Part shown: positions 18,224 through 26,512 of the stretch, one piece after another | Numbering within the stretch: the stretch's first letter is position 1 | How the letters are laid out: every line of letters starts with the position of its first letter | Assembly (NCBI GenBank): GCA_016125085.1 | Contig: WGMM01000022.1 | Location: 1-64,000 of the forward strand | Length of the DNA stretch: 64,000 nt | Direction of reading: 5' to 3' | DNA from: a bacterium | Lineage (GTDB): Bacteria; Planctomycetota; Planctomycetia; Isosphaerales; Isosphaeraceae | The notes under the pieces: model-generated | What the model saw: the letters and a program-made list of their open reading frames with translations, nothing else | What the model was told of the DNA's origin: nothing | Database searches by the model: none | Position numbers and translations under genes: made by a program

Positions 18224-18611
18224 CCGAACAATCGGGCGAAACGAGAACGAACTGAAAAAGCCACGGACTCGCGTTCGTGGCTTTTCGTTTTGCGGATGAA
18301 TGAACGTCGACGGCACCCCGGATCTGCTTCCCCGCCCGTCTTGCCGATCGCGAAATGCCACGCACCCCGGAGAACGCCAAAAACCTTCCTTGCCATTCGC
18401 ATTCACGCAGCTATCGTGGCCGAACGAATCGCATTTCGATCGACCTGACTGCGAGATGCCATCAAGGCCGGTCGATTCGTCGAGTTTCCTGCCGTGTATG
18501 ATCTGGTTTCGGACGTCGTCACGTTTTCGAATGCAAATCAGATCAAGATTCCGAATCGAATCCGAAACGATACGTTGCCTTATCGAAAGCACCGTCTTTG
18601 GATGAAATCCG
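18224..18611. other. Convergent intergenic region
   Basis: 388 bases between the PEP-CTERM stop and the end of the AraC gene. It holds the bidirectional terminator at 18256-18285; the remaining 325 bases show no gene, repeat or promoter that I can support. Confidence 0.5.
18256..18285 (+). terminator. Bidirectional intrinsic terminator
   Basis: AAAAGCCACG (18256-18265) pairs with CGTGGCTTTT (18276-18285), giving T-ended stems on either strand. It lies 33 bases after the PEP-CTERM stop and faces the AraC-type gene that converges from the right, so it can serve both. Confidence 0.8.
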
Positions 18612-19640
18612 TCAGGCATTCCGCTCTGATTCGCCCGGGGCTCGTGGCCGTTTCGAACGTTCCAGCGTCTCCGAAGGCGTTTCGCCGTATTCATTGCGAT
18701 AATCGGTCGAAAACCGGCCGAATTGGGTGAACCCGCACTCCAGCGCGATCGCGGCGATCGATTCGACCGGCATCCCCGATTCCAGCCGCTCCCTCGCCGC
18801 GATCAGCCGCCTTCGTTTCAGGAACGCAAGCACACTCGTCCGGCACAGGTCCGCGAAGGCCGATTGCAAGGCCCGCACCGGGCAGCCTGCGATCTCCGCC
18901 AGACGTGCCACCGTAAATTCCTCGTCCAGGTGCGTATCCACATAGTCCATCACGGCACGAACGCGGTCGAGCTTAACGCTCGCGTCCGCCAAATGGAATT
19001 TCCGCCCCTCCTGCAATGGCTGAAGCTCCAGCAGCAAGTCGACGAACCCGTTTTCGAAAGTCTGCGCCAGCGGACTGCCGGCCGGGGCGACGCCACGGTC
19101 GACCGCATCGACGAACGTCAGCGCATATTCCAGCAGGGGCTCGGCAGCTTGCGGCAAAATCTTCGTTTCGAAGATCAGGCATTCGTCGATTGGCTTGCCG
19201 GTACAGATCTCTGCACGGGCGTAAAGCAGCGTCGATGTGACGCTCACGACCAGTGTGCACCCCGGCTTCGAAGTGCGCCGCACATGCTGCGTCGGGCTGA
19301 TCACGATTCCATGTCCGGGACGAATATCGAAAAAGCCGTGAGGGAACTGTGCGACGAAATGCCCCCGTAATGGAAACTGAACGAGAAAGGGCGAAGGCAA
19401 GGGTCTCGTCGCCTCGGCCGTGACGTCGATCGTGCCGAAATAAACCACAAGATCGACCTGCCCCGTGCAGACATGCCGCAATTCCAGCTCAACCGGCACA
19501 TCGGCACGATAGTCCCGTTCGATTCTGCCCGCCATCCCTGCGATATAGGCATGAAAGTCCTCGACCCGGTTCGTGCGTAACGTCACATATTCGCTGAGAA
19601 GCGTCGCGGGGCGAAGGGTCTCGAATCGTGACGTTCCCAT
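18612..19640 (-). CDS. AraC-family transcriptional regulator
   Basis: 342 residues. The N-terminal two thirds form an AraC-binding-like cupin domain (FLVQFPLRGHF, IRPGHGIVISPTQHVRRTSKPGCTLVVSV). The C-terminal part is the double helix-turn-helix AraC/XylS DNA-binding domain: VMDYVDTHLDEEFTVARLAEIAG, then AFLKRRRLIAARERL, IAAIALECGFTQFGRFSTDYR and the closing YGETPSETL. The overall layout matches regulators of catabolic genes that sense small molecules. It is divergent from the PEP-CTERM gene at 20008, which it might control; no binding site was identified. Confidence 0.93.
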   Translation of the reverse strand: MGTSRFETLRPATLLSEYVTLRTNRVEDFHAYIAGMAGRIERDYRADVPVELELRHVCTGQVDLVVYFGTIDVTAEATRPLPSPFLVQFPLRGHFVAQFPHGFFDIRPGHGIVISPTQHVRRTSKPGCTLVVSVTSTLLYARAEICTGKPIDECLIFETKILPQAAEPLLEYALTFVDAVDRGVAPAGSPLAQTFENGFVDLLLELQPLQEGRKFHLADASVKLDRVRAVMDYVDTHLDEEFTVARLAEIAGCPVRALQSAFADLCRTSVLAFLKRRRLIAARERLESGMPVESIAAIALECGFTQFGRFSTDYRNEYGETPSETLERSKRPRAPGESERNA

Positions 19641-20007
19641 GGCACCTTGCCCTGATTCGCAGAGAGTCGAAGGACAAAAGCTGATCCCTCGATGACTTCA
19701 GACTTCGCCATTTTCAGCAGCTGACCGAATCGCCGACAGGCCGATCGCCCTCGCTTCCAAAAAAGCTCCGCCCCGTCAATTACGCCCGAATCACGGGACC
19801 GACGCAAGTCCATTCGACGACTGACTGACAAACGCTGTTCCATCGGACGGTCTGTGCTATGCAAAACCGGTTCGGTTTCGTGCGCAAAACGAATAGACGC
19901 GACTGGCTAAAATTCGGAACATATTTACATTCGGCCAGATCATGCCCGAATCTCACACCATGCATGCACAGCAAGACAACATTTCACGCTTCACAGGAGT
20001 GGCTCCC
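19641..20007. other. Divergent promoter region
   Basis: 367 bases between the divergent AraC and PEP-CTERM genes. It must hold both promoters and is relatively AT-rich near 19850-19940, but I cannot define -35/-10 boxes with confidence. GGAG at 19996-19999 is the ribosome binding site of the PEP-CTERM gene. Confidence 0.4.
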
Positions 20008-20670
20008 ATGCCCCGACGTTCCCGATGGATCGCGGCCTTTTTCATCGCCTGCTTCGCGCTGCCTTCGAACGCCGCCGACACCGTGCTGTTCGACAACCTC
20101 AATGACACGCAACATCCTCTCGGCGATGTCTTTATCACCCCAAACTCACTCTGGGCTCAGTCATTCCGCACCACAGCGATCGATTCGATCGTCAATGCCG
20201 TCTCGGTGAAGTTCTACCGGGGTGCGGGATCGACCGGTTCGATCGCTTTCGAAATCTGGGATCTCAACAGCGGTGACAACAAACCGCTTTCGCCTCCTGC
20301 AAGGAATGTCGGGACCCTGGATATCAGCACTTTGTCGACGGATGCGAGCAATCCGACACAAGTGGACTTCACGACGAACATCAGTCTCAATACAAGCACC
20401 GATTACTATCTGGTCGCCCGAATCGACAGCTCACTTTCCGGGTTAGTCTATTGGTCACGCACGGATTCGCAACCGAGCCCTGGATATAGCTGGTATGTAA
20501 CGTCATCGAATGATGGCGGAAGCAGCTGGGATCCGACTACAACCGATCCGACGAATTCCCAATTGATGAAAATCACCGCCGTGCCTGAGCCTTCCACCTA
20601 CGCCCTTGGGGCGATCGGTACGCTGGTTCTGGGCTGGCTCGGCCGCCGCAGGGGCCGGAGGACGGCCTGA
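20008..20670 (+). CDS. PEP-CTERM sorted exported protein (choice-of-anchor-like)
   Basis: 220 residues from the ATG at 20008, chosen for its GGAG 8 bases upstream and the immediate signal peptide (RWIAAFFIACFALPSNAA). The mature domain starts DTVLFDNLNDT and includes SLWAQSFRTT, SVKFYRGAG and YYLVARIDSS, the layout of PEP-CTERM choice-of-anchor beta-sandwich proteins. The C-terminal signal VPEPSTYALGAIGTLVLGWL with RRRGRR is almost the same as in the gene at 17354. No enzymatic role is seen. It probably sits in or passes through the envelope after exosortase processing. Confidence 0.9.
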   Translation: MPRRSRWIAAFFIACFALPSNAADTVLFDNLNDTQHPLGDVFITPNSLWAQSFRTTAIDSIVNAVSVKFYRGAGSTGSIAFEIWDLNSGDNKPLSPPARNVGTLDISTLSTDASNPTQVDFTTNISLNTSTDYYLVARIDSSLSGLVYWSRTDSQPSPGYSWYVTSSNDGGSSWDPTTTDPTNSQLMKITAVPEPSTYALGAIGTLVLGWLGRRRGRRTA

Positions 20671-20701
20671 CCGAACTTCGGGCGAATCGATACCGAACTG
20701 G

Positions 20702-20731
20702 AAAAGCCGCGAACTTCCGTTCGCGGCTTTT
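20702..20731 (+). terminator. Bidirectional intrinsic terminator
   Basis: AAAAGCCGCGAAC (20702-20714) pairs perfectly with GTTCGCGGCTTTT (20719-20731) around a 4-base loop. It separates the PEP-CTERM gene from the converging nucleoside phosphorylase gene. Its position and sequence resemble the terminator at 18256-18285. Confidence 0.85.
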
Positions 20732-20777
20732 CGCTTCGTGCATGAAGAATTCCGATTGTCCTGTTTCGTGACCGCTT

Positions 20778-22088
20778 TCACCCAATCCGGTCCAGAATCA
20801 CCCCCAGCGGCGGCACGCTCGGCTCCGGCGTGATCTCGATCGCGGCTTCGGCCAGTTCCAGGGCATGTGCCAGTCGCATTTCGTTATTGACATGCAGCAC
20901 AGCCATCGTCTCGCCGGCGGCCACCGGGTCGCCCACCTTCTTTTCGAATTGAATTCCCACGGCCGGGTCGATGTGCGAATCCATGCGCTCTCGCCCTGCC
21001 CCCAGCAGCATAATCGCCTGGCCGATGTCCCGGGCCTTGATCGCAGCCACCGAGCCGCCCGTTTTCGCCGTGATCGGCACCATCTTGCGGGCCTGCGGCA
21101 GCACGCGCAGAGGGTCGTCGCACACGGCCGGGTCGCCACCCTGCGCTGCGATCACCTGCCGGAACCGCTCCAGGGCCGAACCGTCTTCGATCGTGCGAAC
21201 GGCACGCTGACGCGCGGCTTCGATCGACGGTTCGATGCCGGCCATCAGGATCATCTCGGCCGCCAGCTCGATCGACAGGTCAGCCAGATCCTGCGGGCCC
21301 CTGCCCTTGAGCGTTTCGACCGACTCATAAATTTCCAGCGCGTTGCCGGCCATTCGGCCCAGCGGCTGCTCCATGTTCGTGAGCAGGGCCACGCACTTTT
21401 TGCCGAGCGACCGGCCGATGCCGATCATCGTCGCCGCCAGTTCGCGGGCTTTGGCTTCGTCCGGCAGAAACGCGCCGTGACCGCATTTCACGTCGAGGAC
21501 AAGCCCGTCGATCCCTTCGGCGAGCTTTTTGGACATGATCGAGGCCGAAATCAGGGGGATCGATTCGACCGTCGCCGTGGCGTCGCGCATGGCATAAAGG
21601 AATTTGTCGGCCGGGGCGATTTCGGGCGTCTGGCCAATCAGCACCAGGCCGCAGCGGGCCAGCACGTCGCGATATTCGGTCAGGTCGAGATTGACGTCGA
21701 AGCCCGGGATCGACTCCAGCTTGTCCAGCGTGCCACCCGTGTGCCCCAGGCCCCTGCCCGAGACCATCGGCACCATGACGCCCGCGGCGGCCGCGATCGG
21801 GGCCAGGATCAGGCTCGTCTTGTCGCCCACGCCGCCTGTGGAGTGCTTGTCGACCTTGGCTCCGGGGATGCCCGAGAGATCGACGACCTCGCCGGATCGC
21901 ATCATGGCGTCGCACAGGGCGGCGGTTTCGGCCTTGTCCATCCCGCGCCAGACGATGGCCATCAGCAGCGCCGACCACTGATAATCGGCCACATGGCCCG
22001 ATTCGATGCCGCCGACGAGAAATGCAATTTCCTCTGTCGTCAGCGTGCCGCCATCCCGCTTTTTCCGAATCAGATCGACGGCTCGCAT
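20778..22088 (-). CDS. deoA: Thymidine/pyrimidine-nucleoside phosphorylase
   Basis: 436 residues, the normal length. It cleaves thymidine (and possibly uridine) with phosphate to the base and (deoxy)ribose 1-phosphate. Family signatures are DLIRKKRDGGTLT at the start, the phosphate-binding KVDKHSTGGVGDKTSL, MVSGRGLGHTGGTLDKLE, and KCGHGAFLPD followed by the substrate-site region. The C-terminal alpha/beta domain ends with DPVAAGETMAVLHVNN. Whether it is a thymidine phosphorylase (DeoA) or a broader pyrimidine-nucleoside phosphorylase (Pdp) cannot be decided by eye. It follows upp by 83 bases on the same strand, forming a pyrimidine-salvage pair. Confidence 0.93.
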   Translation of the reverse strand: MRAVDLIRKKRDGGTLTTEEIAFLVGGIESGHVADYQWSALLMAIVWRGMDKAETAALCDAMMRSGEVVDLSGIPGAKVDKHSTGGVGDKTSLILAPIAAAAGVMVPMVSGRGLGHTGGTLDKLESIPGFDVNLDLTEYRDVLARCGLVLIGQTPEIAPADKFLYAMRDATATVESIPLISASIMSKKLAEGIDGLVLDVKCGHGAFLPDEAKARELAATMIGIGRSLGKKCVALLTNMEQPLGRMAGNALEIYESVETLKGRGPQDLADLSIELAAEMILMAGIEPSIEAARQRAVRTIEDGSALERFRQVIAAQGGDPAVCDDPLRVLPQARKMVPITAKTGGSVAAIKARDIGQAIMLLGAGRERMDSHIDPAVGIQFEKKVGDPVAAGETMAVLHVNNEMRLAHALELAEAAIEITPEPSVPPLGVILDRIG

Positions 22089-22171
22089 CTTGGTTCACCG
22101 CACTTTCCGTGATTGCATTCAGGGGTTTCAAAATGCGATCGGACGCGAATCAGGCCTTTGCCCGTGTTTTT

Positions 22172-22804
22172 TCAATGGCCGCTGGTATTGAAGAGTCGAT
22201 CGCCTGCGTCGCCCAGCCCCGGCACGATATAGCCGATGTCATTGAGATGGCTGTCCACGGCTGCCGTGTAAATCGGCACGCCCGGCATCTCTTCCTGATA
22301 TTTGCGGATTCCTTCAGGCGCCGATAGCAGGCACAACATTCGAAGGTCAACCGCCCCGCGTTCTTTGAGGATCTTGCTCGCCCGAACCGCCGATCCGGCT
22401 GTGGCCAGCATGGGGTCGAGCACGATGCAGATCGACTCCGGCTCAAGCCGCGGAATCTTGTTGTAATATTCGACGGGCTCAAGGGTTTCTTCGTTGCGAT
22501 AAAGCCCGACATGCCAGACGGTCGCATCAGGCACGAAGTCCAGGATCGGGTCGACGAGCCCGAGCCCGGCACGCAGGATCGGCACGAGCACGACGGGCAC
22601 GGCGGGCTCCAGGCCCAGGCACGCACCCATCGGGGTCGTCACGGAACTTTGACGCGTCGGCAGGTCGGCCAGGGCCTCCATCGCCAGCCCGGCCGCGATC
22701 CGGCGAGCATGACGCCGAAATTCCTCAGGCCCGGTGCCGACATCCCGCAGCCGTGTGAGAGCGACCTGAACGATCGGATGACGACAAACATGCAGATTGG
22801 ACAT
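22172..22804 (-). CDS. upp: Uracil phosphoribosyltransferase
   Basis: 210 residues. It makes UMP from uracil and PRPP. The signatures are LVPILRAGLGLVDPILDFVPDA, the PRPP loop region CIVLDPMLATAGSAV and the C-terminal uracil-binding YIVPGLGDAGDRLFNT. This is the standard Upp length and layout. It is the first gene of a minus-strand pair with the nucleoside phosphorylase, which supplies uracil from uridine, so the two form a short salvage route. Confidence 0.95.
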   Translation of the reverse strand: MSNLHVCRHPIVQVALTRLRDVGTGPEEFRRHARRIAAGLAMEALADLPTRQSSVTTPMGACLGLEPAVPVVLVPILRAGLGLVDPILDFVPDATVWHVGLYRNEETLEPVEYYNKIPRLEPESICIVLDPMLATAGSAVRASKILKERGAVDLRMLCLLSAPEGIRKYQEEMPGVPIYTAAVDSHLNDIGYIVPGLGDAGDRLFNTSGH

Positions 22805-23061
22805 CGTCGAAGAGTTCCGGGGTCCGAAGCGGTCGGCCGCTCGATACGGGTCGCCGTAACCTGCGTTTGCCGTGACCGAATGGCGCTAGTGTCCCGATCC
22901 GTGGACGCCACGTCAAGTGTCACGACATTGCCGGAATCCGCCTGAACGGTTATTCTGGGTCTCAAGGCGAATCCGACGTGAAGATTTGCCCACGGTTCGC
23001 AGGCCGCTCGCTCTCTTTCGATCCGGTCAGCGATTCGAAACATGGAAGGAACGGACCCGCC

Positions 23062-24018
23062 ATGCCGATCCGGTTCGCCACACTCGCCAGCGGCTCGAAG
23101 GGCAATTGTGCTCTGGTCGAATACGCCGGCCGATTCCTCATGATCGACATTGGCCTCGCCCCCAATTCCCTGCTCGGACGACTCCGTAAAATCGGCGTCG
23201 ACATCTCGGCCGTCAGCGAGGTCGTCCTCACCCACACTCATGGCGATCATATCAACGACCGTTCGCTGGAGATCCTTGCCGCACAAGGCATTCCTTTGAG
23301 ATGCCACGCATCGCACGCCAACGCCCTGGCGGCCAAATCCGGCTTTGCGGAACTTACCGCCCGATCGCTGGTTCTGCCTTACGAAGACTCGCCGTTCCCG
23401 ACCTTCGCAGGCCTGAACGTGCACCCGGTACGAGTGCGCCATGGAGCGGGCAGGACATACGGCTTTCGGATCACGGGGCATGATCGTGAAACTGAGCATC
23501 GAACGGACCTGGGCTATGTGGCCGATCTTGGCTGCTGGAATGACCAAGTTGCCGCCCACTTCCGAAATTGCGCGATTCTGGCCGTGGAATTCAATCACGA
23601 CGTGCGCATGACGATCGAAAGCCGCCGTCATTTCATGGTGAAACAGCGGAATCTTTCGAACGACGGCCACCTTTCGAATGTCCAGGCCCGTGACCTCGTA
23701 CGATCGATCGTCGCGAAATCGGACCGGACACGCCCTGAGCATCTCGTTCTTCTGCACATCTCCGAAGATTGCAATACGCATGAGATCGCAATCGATGCGG
23801 CACGCGACGCTCTGGGGTGCTCCGGCGCGATCGATTCGACCGTACTGGCCGCACCGCAGCGCGAACCGCTCGAATGGCTGTCATCGAGCATGCGATCCGC
23901 TTGCATTTCCGCCCGGACAGGCTCGGTCAATCCCGATGGATCCCCCTGCCCCACTGACAGCCTGGCGAATGCCGCCACCGAAACGCTGATGCAACAGGAA
24001 TTCCGCTTCCCGGTCTGA
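23062..24018 (+). CDS. Metallo-beta-lactamase fold hydrolase (YycJ/WalJ-like)
   Basis: 318 residues from the ATG at 23062. The protein starts IRFATLASGSKGNCALVEYAG, the typical opening of YycJ/WalJ-type hydrolases. It has the metal-binding HTHGDH motif, a central VEFNHDVRMTI block and the GHLSNVQA motif (with LLHISEDCN later), which is where this subfamily differs from ribonuclease Z. WalJ proteins are implicated in coordinating cell division or DNA end processing; function here is by analogy only. The extra C-terminal tail of about 50 residues is variable. The LpxH-like gene follows 12 bases later, so they are likely co-transcribed. Confidence 0.86.
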   Translation: MPIRFATLASGSKGNCALVEYAGRFLMIDIGLAPNSLLGRLRKIGVDISAVSEVVLTHTHGDHINDRSLEILAAQGIPLRCHASHANALAAKSGFAELTARSLVLPYEDSPFPTFAGLNVHPVRVRHGAGRTYGFRITGHDRETEHRTDLGYVADLGCWNDQVAAHFRNCAILAVEFNHDVRMTIESRRHFMVKQRNLSNDGHLSNVQARDLVRSIVAKSDRTRPEHLVLLHISEDCNTHEIAIDAARDALGCSGAIDSTVLAAPQREPLEWLSSSMRSACISARTGSVNPDGSPCPTDSLANAATETLMQQEFRFPV

Positions 24019-24030
24019 GATCCGCCCACC

Positions 24031-24864
24031 GTGTCACTCTACTTCGCCAGTGATCAACATATTTGCCTGACGCATCCGGAACGGGGCCGAAGGTTCGCCC
24101 GATTTCTCGGCCTGCTTGACCCGCGGAGGGACAGCCTGGTCGTCGCTGGCGATCTTTGCGATTTCTGGTTCGTATCGCGTGAGAAACATAGCCCGGAAGC
24201 CGCTTCCGAGCCCGGGCTGAGCGCACTTCGAAAGTTCATCGATGCCGGCGGAAAGGTCACGCTTCTGCCCGGCAATCACGACATGCACCTGGAAAGCTTT
24301 TACCGCAAGGTTCTGGGGCTGGGCTTTTCCGAAGATCTCACGTTCGACCTCGAGCCTGTCGATCAGTCCGCCCAGCCCACGAAAACCCGTATCGTGCATG
24401 GCCACCTGCTGGGCGGCCGATCGAAATGGAAAGGGCTTATGGAAGGCCGGGGCTTTCTGAAAAGCTTCGAATTGCTTCCTTCGCGAGTCGCGGACCGGCT
24501 CGCGGGGCTGCTCCAGAAATATAATTCACGCAATCGCCACGAAGACAACCTACGACATTTCCGGGTTTACGAGTCGCATGTCCGTAGCGCGGTTTCGCCA
24601 TGCGGATCGCATTATGACATTTACATCCTGGGCCATGTCCACCAGACGATCTGCACGGAAGTGACGCTGCAGCCGGGCGATGAATCGAAACCGCCTGAAA
24701 CCACGCTGATGGTCGTGCTTGGCCACTGGTTCCATCGTGCCAGCTGGTTCCGTATCGATCCGGACCTTTCCTGGAGCTTCTGGTTCTGGGACGACGACGC
24801 CCCCGAGCCGGAAAAGGTGAGCGATCACCGGATCGATCCGCCGAAAAGCCTGGAAATCGATTGA
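24031..24864 (+). CDS. Metallophosphoesterase, LpxH-like
   Basis: 277 residues, GTG start. It has all calcineurin-type metal motifs in order: SDQH near residue 8, GDLCDFW, GNHD, HGHLLGG and GHVHQ. The DFW after the second motif and the overall spacing are like UDP-2,3-diacylglucosamine diphosphatase (LpxH), a lipid A step in Gram-negative bacteria. Planctomycetes often carry lipid A genes, so that role is reasonable, but no other lpx gene is nearby. It sits 12 bases behind the metallo-hydrolase and its stop is 18 bases from the stop of the opposing gene. Confidence 0.82.
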   Translation: MSLYFASDQHICLTHPERGRRFARFLGLLDPRRDSLVVAGDLCDFWFVSREKHSPEAASEPGLSALRKFIDAGGKVTLLPGNHDMHLESFYRKVLGLGFSEDLTFDLEPVDQSAQPTKTRIVHGHLLGGRSKWKGLMEGRGFLKSFELLPSRVADRLAGLLQKYNSRNRHEDNLRHFRVYESHVRSAVSPCGSHYDIYILGHVHQTICTEVTLQPGDESKPPETTLMVVLGHWFHRASWFRIDPDLSWSFWFWDDDAPEPEKVSDHRIDPPKSLEID

Positions 24865-24882
24865 AATCAAACTTGAATTGAC

Positions 24883-25290
24883 TTACGCCCAGAATTTCCA
24901 CCATGCACGGGCGAAAGCGAATTTGCCTGCGATTGCGGGGCGATGGATCCGTGCCGACTGCTGGTCGAAGACGAACAGGCCGAGGCCGTTCGAAACCTCG
25001 ATGAGAAACGGCAGGACTTCATCGACTCGCTGCGGAACGATTCCCAGCACCGTAACGAAGTGGCCGGCATTATTGCGAAGCGGACCGTCGGTCCAGACCC
25101 CATCGTCGAATTGATCGTCGTCGAGATCGCAAATGCAGGGGAATTTTGCCGTAAGCCGATCGATCAATTGCGAATGAACGATCGGAACATCGCCTTCAGT
25201 GGCTTTTTCGATCGATTCCTCCAGATTTTCCCAGGCCCTTCTGTCGTCTCTCACGACTGGCCCTTGCGTAATCATGACAATATAGCTCAT
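24883..25290 (-). CDS. Small conserved-looking protein paired with SGNH hydrolase
   Basis: 135 residues from the ATG at 25290, 4 bases after the SGNH hydrolase stop, so the two are co-transcribed. No signal peptide or membrane helix. The N-terminus reads SYIVMITQGPVVRDDRRAWE, the middle has DGPLRNNAGHFVTVLGI, and the end has LPFLIEVSNGLGLFVFDQQSARIHRP in outline. The closing pattern of a helix then a strand with (Y/F)DxQ and RP is seen in small soluble proteins that include immunity-type proteins, but that resemblance is weak and no toxin is adjacent. Function unknown. Confidence 0.75.
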   Translation of the reverse strand: MSYIVMITQGPVVRDDRRAWENLEESIEKATEGDVPIVHSQLIDRLTAKFPCICDLDDDQFDDGVWTDGPLRNNAGHFVTVLGIVPQRVDEVLPFLIEVSNGLGLFVFDQQSARIHRPAIAGKFAFARAWWKFWA

Positions 25291-25294
25291 CGCG

Positions 25295-26221
25295 TCACTC
25301 CGAAGAAAGCCGTGCTCGAATCGAATGCCGGAACACTTCCGCCAGTTTGCGAAACCCTTCGGAAGTCGGGTGCAGCTCGTTGATCCAGTCCTTTTCGTAT
25401 CCTGCGTAAGGCGGCCTGGGCAAGCTTGCACGCAGGTCGACATGATGCACGCGGCCATCATGTTCGGCATAATCCGCAGCCAGCCGGGACAGCATGGAAT
25501 TGAAGCGGTCGATCAGCCGGATCATGATTTCGTAACGGTCTTCGGCGGGAATTGCATGATCGTCGAAAGCCGGTTTCAGCCATGGCCCTTCGAAATCGAA
25601 TTCGATCGGCAATTTGGGGCTCCTCACACCCCGGCCGTCAGGCACGGGATAGGCATATCCATGCAGAAAAATCGGTACGGTCGTGTCGACATCGCGCACA
25701 TTCGAAATCAACTGGTCGAAATGACGCCGGAATTCGACGTCGATCGCATGAAACGCAGTCGCTTCGTCCAGGCCGTCGGCGGTCAGAAACTTCGTCAGCC
25801 GCACACCGTGATTGCCAGACATGTCGTTGCCGCCACCGGAAAGCAGCACGAACCTGGGCCTGAAGCGTTCCTGGCCGATCCAGCCATCCATCTTCTTCAT
25901 CAGGTCGAAAACTTCCCGCACGTTCGCAAGCTGCTGCTCGCCGGCCATATCCTGCAAGGTATCGCCTGCGAAGCTCAGTCGAAGGATATTGAATTCGCCG
26001 CCACGGCTCAGATGCCCGATCAGATCCGGCCCGTCGAAATGAATGAATCTGGAAATGAATTCGTAGTCGAACCACGAATCTCCCTCCGCGAGCCCCACGA
26101 TCGCTCGCGGATGACGGATCGAATTGTCGAAGAACAGGTTGTTCGTCGCCAGCGGCCAGTATTTCGAATTCTTCAGATGCGACTCGGCCCACGACTTCAA
26201 TTCTTCGTAGATCGTTTTCAT
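25295..26221 (-). CDS. SGNH/GDSL-type hydrolase
   Basis: 308 residues from the ATG at 26221; an upstream frame to 26305 has no homology. SGNH blocks: nucleophile Ser in LAEGDSWFDY (block I), oxyanion Gly in LRLSFAGDTLQDM, LLSGGGNDMSG (block III, Asn) and NELHPTSEGF (block V, Asp/His replaced by E-L-H). These hydrolases cleave esters of lipids, glycans or acylated polymers. No signal peptide is seen, suggesting a cytosolic enzyme. Directly downstream is a 135-residue partner of unknown role. The acid residue of the triad in block V is less clear than usual. Confidence 0.82.
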   Translation of the reverse strand: MKTIYEELKSWAESHLKNSKYWPLATNNLFFDNSIRHPRAIVGLAEGDSWFDYEFISRFIHFDGPDLIGHLSRGGEFNILRLSFAGDTLQDMAGEQQLANVREVFDLMKKMDGWIGQERFRPRFVLLSGGGNDMSGNHGVRLTKFLTADGLDEATAFHAIDVEFRRHFDQLISNVRDVDTTVPIFLHGYAYPVPDGRGVRSPKLPIEFDFEGPWLKPAFDDHAIPAEDRYEIMIRLIDRFNSMLSRLAADYAEHDGRVHHVDLRASLPRPPYAGYEKDWINELHPTSEGFRKLAEVFRHSIRARLSSE

Positions 26222-26354
26222 TCCGATACTCCGGTCAACTCGTCCGGATCCGCAAAATTGTCCAGTGCGATATAATTTAGCGTTTTCGACGGAAAATCGC
26301 ATCAAATAAATGGCTGTCTATCCGTACGACATTCCCGATTCACGATCCGGAGGG

Positions 26355-26372
26355 TCGGCCCAACCGGGCCGA
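26355..26372. other. Short perfect hairpin
   Basis: TCGGCCC-AACC-GGGCCGA, a 7-bp stem with a 4-base loop, lies between the divergent/neighbouring minus-strand units. It has no T run on either strand. It may be a leader structure of the SGNH unit or a fortuitous palindrome. Confidence 0.2.
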
Positions 26373-26512
26373 AGCGGCAGAAGTGAGTAAGGTGAGATGC
26401 TCGGAAAACGGCGTTCGCTCAGGCCTTTATCCACGAGCTTCGAGGCCGGTCGAAGCCCCTCGAAAAGTCGTGAGGCTTTCGATCTCGCCTGGAAATCGCC
26501 GGATCTCGATGA

